Shown here: one piece after another, positions 1 through 6,781 of the stretch
How the letters are laid out: each line of letters begins with the position of its first letter
Position numbering within the stretch: the stretch's first letter is position 1
Source of the DNA: an uncultured Oscillospiraceae bacterium
GTDB taxonomy: Bacteria; Bacillota; Clostridia; Oscillospirales; Oscillospiraceae
Assembly: GCA_934621665.1 (NCBI GenBank)
Contig: CAKTUT010000004.1
Location: 1-22,342 of the forward strand
Length of the DNA stretch: 22,342 bases
Direction: 5' to 3'
Position numbers and translations under genes: made by a program
The notes under the pieces: generated by a model
Seen by the model: only the letters and a program-made list of their open reading frames with translations
Databases searched by the model: none
Told to the model about the DNA's origin: nothing

Positions 1-664
1 GTGTAAGCGTCACATCTGCCGTCTGCGCAAGCTCCGACACCGTACAAAACGCATATCCCTGCGCCGTCAGCGCATCAACCGCGGCAAGCGCCGTCTCAAC
101 CGAGCGCTTTGACAGATCGTGCATCAAAATGACTGCGCCCGGCGCAGCGTGCTGCAAAATCGCCGCCAGACTGTGCCGGCTTGCCGCCTCGTCCCAGTCG
201 CGCGGGTCAACCGACCACAAAATCACCGATACATCCGCATCCGCACTCGCTTGCGTCAGATTTTCCGAGTAGAGCCCGCCGGGCGGGCGGAACAGCCGCG
301 GCGTTACGCCGCAGCACTCGCTCACCGATTCGATGTTCTCAATCAGATCGTCATAGACCTGCTTGCGCGTCATCTTGTGCATATAGTCGTGACAGCAGCT
401 GTGAAGTCCAATCTCGTGTCCCTCCTCCGCCGCGCGGCAGAGCGTCTGCGGATAGCGCGCCACGCGATAGGCACAGACAAAAAACGTTGCCTTGACGCTC
501 CGCGCGCGCAGCCCGTCCAGCAGCGCCTCCGTAATCGCGCCCGACGGCCCGTCGTCAAACGTCAGCGCAAGATAGCCTTTCGGCGCGCCGGAGGCCGACG
601 CCGGCGCAAGCAATCCAATCATCACCACCGCGCCCATTAAAAGTGCGGCAAATCGCCGTTTCAC
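1..664 (-). CDS. NodB-type polysaccharide deacetylase, secreted (3' end cut by window edge)
   Basis: Reading the minus strand from a GTG at 664-662 gives 221 open codons with no stop before the window edge. Residues 1-25 look like a signal peptide (basic KRR start, hydrophobic core, ASA cleavage region), so the enzyme should act outside the cell. NodB-domain motifs are all visible: TFDDGP at 35-40 (catalytic D37, metal D38), HSCCH with metal ligands H88 and H92, RPPGG near 126-130, a W-x-x-DPRDW stretch, and ILMHD late in the visible part. This family removes N- or O-acetyl groups from peptidoglycan or other polysaccharides; the actual substrate cannot be read here. The GTG is chosen because AAAGGAAAA lies about 10 bases upstream and the nearby ATGs are out of frame or followed at once by a stop. 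It is transcribed away from prfA. Confidence 0.9.
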   Translation of the reverse strand, partial: MKRRFAALLMGAVVMIGLLAPASASGAPKGYLALTFDDGPSGAITEALLDGLRARSVKATFFVCAYRVARYPQTLCRAAEEGHEIGLHSCCHDYMHKMTRKQVYDDLIENIESVSECCGVTPRLFRPPGGLYSENLTQASADADVSVILWSVDPRDWDEAASRHSLAAILQHAAPGAVILMHDLSKRSVETALAAVDALTAQGYAFCTVSELAQTADVTLT

Positions 665-757
665 ATTGCATTTTCCTTTCCGCTCTCGCACAATTCACGC
701 TTAGTATGTGCGCTTTTCCCCGTCAGAACCATTTTTGCCGGAATTGCCGGATAAGAT

Positions 758-786
758 TTGACGTTGCTCCGAAAATCGGTTACAAT
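758..786 (+). promoter_or_regulatory. Sigma-A promoter of the prfA operon
   Basis: TTGACG (758-763) and TACAAT (781-786) are separated by exactly 17 bases, which predicts a transcript start near 793 and a leader of about 28 bases before the prfA ATG at 821. The long open frame starting at the TTG at 758 therefore begins inside the promoter and is not the real start. Confidence 0.8.
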
Positions 787-820
787 ATTACATAAATATT
801 TTGATCTCACTGAGGTTTTT

Positions 821-1891
821 ATGCTGGATAAACTGCAACTGGTTGAAGAGCGCTATCTGGAAACCGCCGAGCGCATGGCGCAGCCGGATTTTTATAACGA
901 TCCCAAATCCGCCGCGCGCATCATGAAAGAGCAAAAGCAGCTTGAGCCCGTCATCACCGCCTATCGGAGCTACCGCAAAACGGAGCAGGAGCTGGAGGAT
1001 TTAAAGGAAATGATGGCCTCGCCGCTTGACGCGGAGATGAAAGCGCTATGTCAGGAGGAATTTTCCGAGGCGAAAGCGCGCCTTGCGCAGCTGGAGCAGG
1101 AGCTGAAAGTTTTGCTTCTGCCGCGCGACCCGAACGACGATAAGAGCGTCATCATGGAAATCCGCGGCGGCGTGGGCGGCGAGGAAAGCGCACTGTTTGC
1201 CCACAGCCTGTTCCGGATGTACACCATGTATGCCGAATCGCACCGCTGGACGGTGGAGCTGCTCAACTACAACGAAACAGAGCTTGGCGGCGTCAAGGAA
1301 GCCGACTTTATGATTCACGGCGACGGCGCGTATTCGCGCCTGAAATTTGAATCGGGCGTGCACCGCGTGCAGCGCGTTCCAGAAACCGAATCCGGCGGCC
1401 GCGTCCACACCTCCACGGCAACGGTCGCGGTGCTCCCCGAAATGGAGGAGGCCGAGGTCAACATCCGCCCCGAGGATATCGAGATGCAGGTGTTCCGCTC
1501 CAGCGGCGCGGGCGGCCAGCATATCAACAAAACCTCATCTGCCGTGCGTCTGATTCACAAGCCGAGCGGCATCGTCGTCTCGTGTCAGGAGGAGCGCTCG
1601 CAGGTACAGAACCGCGAAAAATGTATGCAGATGCTCGCCTCCAAGCTCTATCAGATTGAGCAGGAGCGCATCAGCTCCGCCGTGACGAGCGAGCGCCGCA
1701 GCCAGGTTGGCACCGGCATGCGCAATGAGCGCATCCGCACCTATAATTTCCCGCAGGGACGCGTCACCGATCACCGCATCGGCCTGACGCTCTATAAAAT
1801 CGACGCCATCATGGACGGGGATCTCGATGAGCTGATCGACGCGCTGGTCACCGCCGATCAGGCCGAAAAGCTCCAGCACAGCGAGGACTGA
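821..1891 (+). CDS. prfA: Peptide chain release factor 1 (RF1)
   Basis: Releases the finished peptide at UAA and UAG codons on the ribosome. The 356-residue length is normal for the family. The stop-codon reading motif PxT is P187-E188-T189, and the catalytic GGQ loop is at 231-233 in the context SGAGGQHINKT. The N-terminal start MLDKLQLVEERY is typical of RF1. The start at 821 has GAGG five bases upstream and lies just behind a good promoter; the frame stays open upstream to a TTG at 758, but that part overlaps the -35 box. It is the first gene of a plus-strand operon with the Sua5 and CoaE genes. The RF-methylating enzyme gene prmC, often its neighbour, is not next to it here. Confidence 0.97.
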   Translation: MLDKLQLVEERYLETAERMAQPDFYNDPKSAARIMKEQKQLEPVITAYRSYRKTEQELEDLKEMMASPLDAEMKALCQEEFSEAKARLAQLEQELKVLLLPRDPNDDKSVIMEIRGGVGGEESALFAHSLFRMYTMYAESHRWTVELLNYNETELGGVKEADFMIHGDGAYSRLKFESGVHRVQRVPETESGGRVHTSTATVAVLPEMEEAEVNIRPEDIEMQVFRSSGAGGQHINKTSSAVRLIHKPSGIVVSCQEERSQVQNREKCMQMLASKLYQIEQERISSAVTSERRSQVGTGMRNERIRTYNFPQGRVTDHRIGLTLYKIDAIMDGDLDELIDALVTADQAEKLQHSED

Positions 1892-1908
1892 CGAAAGAGG
1901 ATGTTTTT

Positions 1909-2931
1909 TTGAACACAACGCTGTTTACCGAATTGAACGATGAAACCATCGCGCGCGGCGCAGAAATTCTAAAGCGCGGCGGCCTGCTTGGCATTCCCAC
2001 CGAGACTGTCTACGGCCTTGGCGCAAATGCGCTGGACGCCGACGCCTGCCGCCGGATCTATGAGGCCAAAGGCCGTCCACAGGATAACCCCCTGATTATC
2101 CACATTCCCGACAGCAGCTGGCTTCCGCGCTACTGCCGCAGCGTCCCCGAAAGCGCCTACCGGCTGGCGGACGCGTTCTGGCCGGGGCCTCTGACCATGA
2201 TTCTGCCAAAGCAGGACATCGTCCCCATGCGCACAACGGGCGGACTCGACACCGTCGGCGTCCGCTGCCCCAACCATCCGGTTACGCTTGCGCTCATCCG
2301 CGCGGCGGGCGTACCCATCGCTGCGCCGTCGGGCAACACCTCCGGCCGCCCCAGCCCCACAACGGCCGCAGACATGATGGAAGACATGGACGGCAAGATT
2401 GACGGCGTATTTGACGGCGGCGCGTGCAGCGTGGGCGTGGAGTCCACCATCATTGACCTGACGTGCACGCCGCCGCGCCTTTTGCGCGCGGGCGGACTGC
2501 CGCTGGAGGCGCTGCAAGACGTTCTTGGCGAGGTCATTGTGGACAAGTGCATCACGCAGCTGATGACCGACGGCGAGCACCCGAAAGCGCCCGGCATGAA
2601 ATACCGCCACTACGCGCCGAAAGCGCCTGTCACCGTTGTCACCGGCGATGGTGCAAAGAGCGCCGCCTATATCGCCGCCCACGCGCCGGCCGGCGCGGGC
2701 GTCATCTGCTTTTCCGAATTTGTGCCGATGTTTTCATCGCAGGTTGTTCACGACCTTGGCTCAGAGCTTGACAAATCCGAGCAGGCGCGCCGTGTCTTTG
2801 ACGCGCTGCGCGAGTTTGACGCAACAAGCGTTCCGGAAATCTACGCCCAGTGCCCGGACGAGGCCGGTCTCGGCCTTGCCATCGGCAACCGTCTGAAAAA
2901 GGCGGCGGGCTTCCACGTGGTGGAGGTGTAG
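1909..2931 (+). CDS. tsaC: L-threonylcarbamoyladenylate synthase, Sua5 type (two-domain)
   Basis: Makes threonylcarbamoyl-AMP from threonine, bicarbonate and ATP, the first step of the t6A37 modification of ANN-decoding tRNAs. At 340 residues it is the long Sua5/YwlC form: a YrdC domain with TETVYGLGANA (31-41), the AKGRP substrate site (K54, R56), SGNTSG and VESTIID, followed by the linker motif KYRHYAPKAP (from 231) and a C-terminal Sua5 domain. The start is a TTG at 1909 with AGAGG eight bases upstream. The ATG at 1901 cannot be used because it meets a TGA three codons later, and that TGA overlaps the TTG. The gene lies 17 bases after prfA and 2 bases before coaE, so it should be co-transcribed and partly translationally coupled. 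Confidence 0.95.
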   Translation: MNTTLFTELNDETIARGAEILKRGGLLGIPTETVYGLGANALDADACRRIYEAKGRPQDNPLIIHIPDSSWLPRYCRSVPESAYRLADAFWPGPLTMILPKQDIVPMRTTGGLDTVGVRCPNHPVTLALIRAAGVPIAAPSGNTSGRPSPTTAADMMEDMDGKIDGVFDGGACSVGVESTIIDLTCTPPRLLRAGGLPLEALQDVLGEVIVDKCITQLMTDGEHPKAPGMKYRHYAPKAPVTVVTGDGAKSAAYIAAHAPAGAGVICFSEFVPMFSSQVVHDLGSELDKSEQARRVFDALREFDATSVPEIYAQCPDEAGLGLAIGNRLKKAAGFHVVEV

Positions 2932-2933
2932 CG

Positions 2934-3539
2934 ATGCTGAGCATCGGCATTACCGGCGGCACAGGCTGCGGAAAAACAGCGCTTCTGCATGCGGTTCAGT
3001 CGCGCGGCGGCGCGGCGGTTGACTGCGACGCACTCTACTATGACCTGCTGCGCACCGACGAGACGCTTCGCGCAGCGCTAACAGACGCATTCGGCGAGGT
3101 TTTTCTGTCAAGCGGCAGTCTTGACCGGCAAAAGCTTGCCGCCATTGTCTTTTCCGATGCGCGTCAGCTGACGCGGCTCAATAAAATTGTCTTTTTCCAC
3201 GTCCGCCGCGCCGCAGAGCAGCTTCAGCATCAGGCGGAAGCCGATGGCCGCGCGCTGTTTGCCATCGACGCGATCAATTTGATTGAAAGCGGGCTTTCTA
3301 CGCTCTGTACCGCCACCGTCGCGGTGCTTGCGCCCGAGAATGTACGCCTTGCGCGCATTATGGCGCGCGACCACATTGACAAAGCGTATGCTCAAATGCG
3401 CATCCGCGCGCAAAAGCCCGACGATTTTTACAGGCTTCACTGCAAATATATTCTGGAAAACGGAGAAAACGCGCCCGACGCGTTTTTGATAAAAGCAAAT
3501 CATCTGCTCGATCAGATCATAAAGGAGAATTCAACATGA
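2934..3539 (+). CDS. coaE: Dephospho-CoA kinase, divergent
   Basis: Expected to phosphorylate the ribose 3'-OH of dephospho-CoA, the last step of CoA synthesis. The protein is 201 residues, normal for CoaE, with a P-loop GGTGCGKT at 8-15, a VDCDALYYDLL stretch matching the family's DADxIxHxxL, the FGEVFLSSGSLDRQKLAAIVF segment, LNKIVFFHVRRA, RDHIDKAYAQMRIRAQ and a C-terminal KYILENGE. Odd points: the HP of the usual LNxIxHPxV motif reads FH, and the usual DxPLLFE reads DAINLIES. Overall pattern and order still fit CoaE, but activity is less certain than for a textbook member. The start has GGAGG seven bases upstream, inside the end of the Sua5 gene. The stop overlaps the next start as ATGA. 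Confidence 0.82.
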   Translation: MLSIGITGGTGCGKTALLHAVQSRGGAAVDCDALYYDLLRTDETLRAALTDAFGEVFLSSGSLDRQKLAAIVFSDARQLTRLNKIVFFHVRRAAEQLQHQAEADGRALFAIDAINLIESGLSTLCTATVAVLAPENVRLARIMARDHIDKAYAQMRIRAQKPDDFYRLHCKYILENGENAPDAFLIKANHLLDQIIKENST

Positions 3540-4924
3540 CAAAGGAAGAACGTGCAAAGCTGCTCTACCAGCCCAAAAACGGCTATGACCGTCTGACGGC
3601 GCAGGAAGAGAAAGAAATGAACGACTACTGCGAGGACTATAAAAAGTTCCTCGACGCGTCCAAGACAGAGCGCGAGTGCGTCTTTTCGGCCATCCGTCTG
3701 GCCGAGGCGCGCGGCTTTGTCGAATATCAGCGCGGCATGGCGCTGAAAGCCGGCGACAAGGTCTACTGCAACAACCGCGGCAAGGCCATCATGCTGGCCG
3801 TCATTGGCACCCAGCCGCTTACAAATGGTGCAAACATCGGCGCTGCACATACCGACGCGCCGCGTCTTGACCTCAAGCCCAATCCTCTGTATGAGGACGC
3901 AGAGATGGCCTATTTCAAGACCCACCACTACGGCGGCATCCGCAAGTATCAGTGGGTCACCGTCCCGCTGGAGCTGCACGGCAAAATCGTCCGCCGTGAC
4001 GGCAGTGAGGTATTCGTCACCATCGGCAGCGACCCCGCTGACCCGCAGCTGGTCATCAACGACCTGCTTCCGCATCTTGGCCGCGAGCAGGGCAAAAAGC
4101 CCCTCAACGAGGCCATTCCATCCGAATCGCTCAACATTCTCATCGGCGGCCGCCCCGAGGCGGACGATGACGGCTCTGACCGCGTAAAGCTGGCCGTCAT
4201 GCGCCTTTTGAATGAGAAGTACGGCATCACTGAGGAGGACTTCATCTCCGCCGAGCTGGAGGCCGTCCCCGCGGCCAACGCGCGCGATATCGGCCTTGAC
4301 CGCAGCTTTATCGGCGCTTACGGCCATGACGACCGCGTCTGCGCCTATGCAGAGCTTGCGGCGCTGTTTGCCGTGGAGCATCCGAAAAAGACCTCCGTCT
4401 GCATTTTTGCCGATAAGGAAGAGATCGGCTCTGAGGGCGTGTCCGGTATGCAGGGCGAGGCGTTTGAGACGTTTATGGCCGACCTGTGCAAGACGCAGGG
4501 TGCCGACCTGCGCGAGTGCCTGGAGCATTCGTTCTGCCTGTCCGCCGATGTGACGGCAGCGTATGACCCGAACTTTGCCGAGGTCTACGAACGCCGCAAC
4601 AGCGCGTATGTCAACTATGGCGTTGGCCTGTGCAAATACACCGGTTCCGGCGGCAAGGGCGGCGCGTCCGACGCATCGGCCGAGGTTGTGGGCAAGGTGC
4701 GCAAGCTGCTCAACGACAACGGCGTCATGTGGCAGATGGCCGAGCTTGGCAAGACCGACGCGGGCGGCGGCGGTACGGTTGCAAAATACATGGCCAAGCG
4801 CAACATTGACACGCTGGACGCAGGCGTACCGGTGCTTTCGATGCACGCGCCGTTTGAGACGGTTGCAAAGCTGGACTGCTATATGACCTACCGCTGCATG
4901 AAAGCGATTTTTGAAAATATGTAA
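3536..4924 (+). CDS. M18 family zinc aminopeptidase
   Basis: A cytoplasmic metallo-aminopeptidase that trims N-terminal (often acidic or neutral) residues from peptides; there is no signal peptide. The 462-residue length fits M18. Likely metal and catalytic residues are visible: H105 and D107 in AAHTDAPRLDLKP, D265/D266 in GHDDRVCAYAE, the E295-E296 pair in DKEEIGSEG, and H437 in SMHAPFE near the C-terminus. The start overlaps the coaE stop (ATGA), and AAAGGAG lies eight bases upstream, so it is the last tightly linked gene of the prfA operon. Its link to translation factors is probably only shared housekeeping expression. Confidence 0.93.
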   Translation: MTKEERAKLLYQPKNGYDRLTAQEEKEMNDYCEDYKKFLDASKTERECVFSAIRLAEARGFVEYQRGMALKAGDKVYCNNRGKAIMLAVIGTQPLTNGANIGAAHTDAPRLDLKPNPLYEDAEMAYFKTHHYGGIRKYQWVTVPLELHGKIVRRDGSEVFVTIGSDPADPQLVINDLLPHLGREQGKKPLNEAIPSESLNILIGGRPEADDDGSDRVKLAVMRLLNEKYGITEEDFISAELEAVPAANARDIGLDRSFIGAYGHDDRVCAYAELAALFAVEHPKKTSVCIFADKEEIGSEGVSGMQGEAFETFMADLCKTQGADLRECLEHSFCLSADVTAAYDPNFAEVYERRNSAYVNYGVGLCKYTGSGGKGGASDASAEVVGKVRKLLNDNGVMWQMAELGKTDAGGGGTVAKYMAKRNIDTLDAGVPVLSMHAPFETVAKLDCYMTYRCMKAIFENM

Positions 4925-4935
4925 GCTGACAGATC

Positions 4936-5015
4936 TTTTCCGGCAGAAGTTTGCTGCCACGGACTCGGCGTACAGCATGTACACTGTTGTCCACGCGCCT
5001 GCTTCTGCCGGAAAA
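4936..5015 (+). repeat. 14-bp perfect inverted repeat in the M18/M14 intergenic region
   Basis: TTTTCCGGCAGAAG (4936-4949) is matched by its exact reverse complement at 5002-5015, with 52 bases between. The loop holds smaller complementary pieces (GGAC 4961-4964 with GTCC 4989-4992, ACAG 4972-4975 with CTGT 4984-4987). No U-tract follows, so it is not a simple terminator. It starts 12 bases after the M18 stop codon. It could be an RNA structure or the remains of a small insertion; I cannot choose between them. Confidence 0.6.
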
Positions 5016-5051
5016 TCACCTATCGGAACACGCATTTCTGACAGCATATGC

Positions 5052-5088
5052 AAATCCCCTCTGGCATACTGTATGCCGGAGGGGATTT
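5052..5088 (+). promoter_or_regulatory. Long hairpin hiding the ribosome binding site of the M14 gene (possible terminator)
   Basis: AAATCCCCTC (5052-5061) pairs with GAGGGGATTT (5079-5088); a U-G wobble (5062/5078) and GGCATA/TATGCC (5063-5068/5072-5077) extend the stem to 17 pairs with a three-base CUG loop. The only good Shine-Dalgarno of the next gene, GGAGGGG (5078-5084), is inside the 3' arm, and its ATG is at 5092. A short weak T-rich tail (TTTCTT) follows, so the same structure may also end transcription of the prfA operon. Confidence 0.75.
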
Positions 5089-5091
5089 CTT

Positions 5092-6009
5092 ATGGAACAG
5101 CTTTGGCGGCTTCAGCCGCTTTCGTCGCAGCTGCAAGCCGCGCGTCTGCGCCGTCTGCGGGCGCAATATCCGTTTGTCTATGCGCGGCTTCTGACCAAAA
5201 CGGCGCACGGGCGTGAGATACCCGCGCTGCAAATCGGGCAGGGCGACACAAAAATCATGCTCACCGCCGGACATCACGCCAATGAGTATATCACCAGCAT
5301 GCTTCTTTGGGAGCTGCTGGAGCGCTACTGCCGCGCACTTTGCTGCGGCGGGAGCTTTGGCGGTGCGGATGTGGGCCGCTTATACCACAATTCCATGCTC
5401 TACATCGTCCCGATGCTGAACCCGGACGGTATTGATCTAGTCACGGGTGCAATTGCGCCGGATTCGGAGGAATACCGTGCTGCGCAGGAAATTGCCGCGC
5501 ACCATCCGGAGATTCCGTTCCCATCTGGCTGGAAAGCAAATCTTGACGGTGTGGATTTAAACCTCAACTATCCAGCCGGATGGGAGGACGCGTGCCGCAT
5601 TAAGGCCGCGCGCGGCTTTTCCGCGCCTGCGCCGCGCGACTATCCGGGCGCAAGAGCACTGAGTGAGCCGGAGGCCATGGCGCTGGCTGGCTATACGTGC
5701 TGCGTGCATCCCGATCTGCTTTTCGCCTATCATGCGCAGGGGCGCGTCATCTACCACCGCTTCGGCGAAATCCGTCTGCCGCAGGCAGAATCGCTCGCCG
5801 CTGCATTTGCCGCCGTCAGCGGCTATGCGCTGGAGGACGTGCCGCCCGAGTCGGCCAACGGCGGGTATAAGGACTGGTTCATCCAGCGCTTCCGCCGCCC
5901 CGGCTTCACAATTGAGGCCGGCCTTGGTGAAAATCCGCTGCCGCTCAGCCAGCTTCCGCAGATGATTGCGGAAAATGAGAGACTGCTGGCTGTTGCGATG
6001 CAGCAATAG
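5092..6009 (+). CDS. M14 family zinc metallocarboxypeptidase
   Basis: A 305-residue zinc peptidase of the carboxypeptidase A superfamily. The HxxE zinc motif is H62-A-N-E65 in GHHANEYIT, the third ligand is H214 in FAYHAQG, and the catalytic glutamate is E275 in FTIEAGLGENPLP. There is no signal peptide or LysM domain, so it appears cytoplasmic. Its closest functional parallels among known bacterial families would be gamma-D-glutamyl-diaminopimelate or murein-peptide peptidases used in wall recycling, but the substrate is inference. The start is the ATG at 5092, with GGAGGGG eight bases upstream; the frame stays open further 5' but has no good start. The ribosome binding site is buried in a long hairpin (5052-5088), which suggests controlled translation or readthrough from the upstream operon. 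Confidence 0.88.
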   Translation: MEQLWRLQPLSSQLQAARLRRLRAQYPFVYARLLTKTAHGREIPALQIGQGDTKIMLTAGHHANEYITSMLLWELLERYCRALCCGGSFGGADVGRLYHNSMLYIVPMLNPDGIDLVTGAIAPDSEEYRAAQEIAAHHPEIPFPSGWKANLDGVDLNLNYPAGWEDACRIKAARGFSAPAPRDYPGARALSEPEAMALAGYTCCVHPDLLFAYHAQGRVIYHRFGEIRLPQAESLAAAFAAVSGYALEDVPPESANGGYKDWFIQRFRRPGFTIEAGLGENPLPLSQLPQMIAENERLLAVAMQQ

Positions 6010-6078
6010 TCTGCTTCTCCTGCTGCATTCCCACGCCGGGAAAGGAAAAGGGGCTGAAGCATTTTTTCTTCCGAAAAG

Positions 6079-6114
6079 GCAGAAAAAGTCCGCCGTTTCC
6101 GGCGGACTTTCTGC
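6079..6114. terminator. Bidirectional terminator between the M14 gene and udk
   Basis: AAAGTCCGCC (6085-6094) pairs with GGCGGACTTT (6101-6110) around a six-base loop, and GCAG/CTGC extend the stem after a two-base bulge. T-runs follow on both strands (CTTTT on plus, TTTTTC on minus). It sits between two convergent genes. Confidence 0.85.
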
Positions 6115-6116
6115 TT

Positions 6117-6746
6117 TTACTTCTGCTCGTCGATATGGCGCTGGATGCGGTTGATGATCATCTCCAGCGCGATCAGGTTTTTGCCGCCCTCCGGCACAAT
6201 CAGGTTGGCGTTTTTCTTGCTGGGCTCAACAAACTGCTCATGCATCGGCTTGACCGTTGTCAGATACTGCTCAATAACCGAGTCAATCGTGCGCCCGCGC
6301 TTTTTCACGTCGCGGCGGATTCTGCGGCACAAACGCACGTCCGCGTCCGTGTCCACGAAAATCTTGATGTCCATTTCCTCGCAAAGCGCGCGGTTTTCAA
6401 AAATCAGGATTCCCTCTACCACAATCACCTTTTTCGGCTCGATGCGCAGCACCTCGTCTGCACGGTTGTGGATGGTGTAGTCGTACGTCGGGCACTCGAT
6501 TGCCTGCCCCTGCTTCAGCAGCCGGAGATGCTCGATCATCATATCGGTATCAAACGCGCTGGGATGGTCATAGTTGAGCTTGCTGCGCTCCTCATACGTC
6601 ATGTCGTCATGCCGCTTATAATAATTGTCATGACTCAGAACGGTGATGTTATCGCCGAAGCGGTTAATCAGCGCCTTGACAAGCGTTGTCTTGCCGCTTC
6701 CGGTTCCGCCCGCCACGCCGATGACAATAATGCCCGATTGTGCCAT
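6117..6746 (-). CDS. udk: Uridine kinase (uridine/cytidine kinase)
   Basis: Phosphorylates uridine and cytidine to UMP and CMP in pyrimidine salvage, in the cytoplasm. The 209-residue length is normal. The P-loop GGTGSGKT is at 13-20, followed by SHDNYYK, YDHPSAFDTD, PTYDYTIHNR (nucleoside binding), the Walker B-like VIVVEGIL and RRIRRDVKKRGR of the lid region. It is the last gene of the nucleoside operon, 35 bases after the phosphorylase stop, with GGAG upstream of its ATG. Placed behind the transporter and phosphorylase, it should trap imported uridine as UMP. Confidence 0.96.
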   Translation of the reverse strand: MAQSGIIVIGVAGGTGSGKTTLVKALINRFGDNITVLSHDNYYKRHDDMTYEERSKLNYDHPSAFDTDMMIEHLRLLKQGQAIECPTYDYTIHNRADEVLRIEPKKVIVVEGILIFENRALCEEMDIKIFVDTDADVRLCRRIRRDVKKRGRTIDSVIEQYLTTVKPMHEQFVEPSKKNANLIVPEGGKNLIALEMIINRIQRHIDEQK

Positions 6747-6781
6747 ATCCGTTTCTCCTCTGTCTATTTACTTGCTGCGCC

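Noticed and set aside
119..640. Open frame of 173 residues on the plus strand
   Set aside because: Arg/His-rich translation antisense to the deacetylase, whose catalytic motifs are unmistakable.
735..750. Direct repeat TTGCCGGAA-TTGCCGGA upstream of prfA
   Set aside because: Two short copies only; could be chance, with nothing else to support an operator.
758..820. N-terminal extension of prfA from the TTG at 758
   Set aside because: It overlaps a well-spaced -35/-10 promoter, and RF1 proteins begin at the MLDKL equivalent.
3512..5053. 513-residue minus-strand open frame opposite the M18 gene
   Set aside because: Low-complexity translation with no family motif; a shadow of GC-rich codon use in the real aminopeptidase gene.
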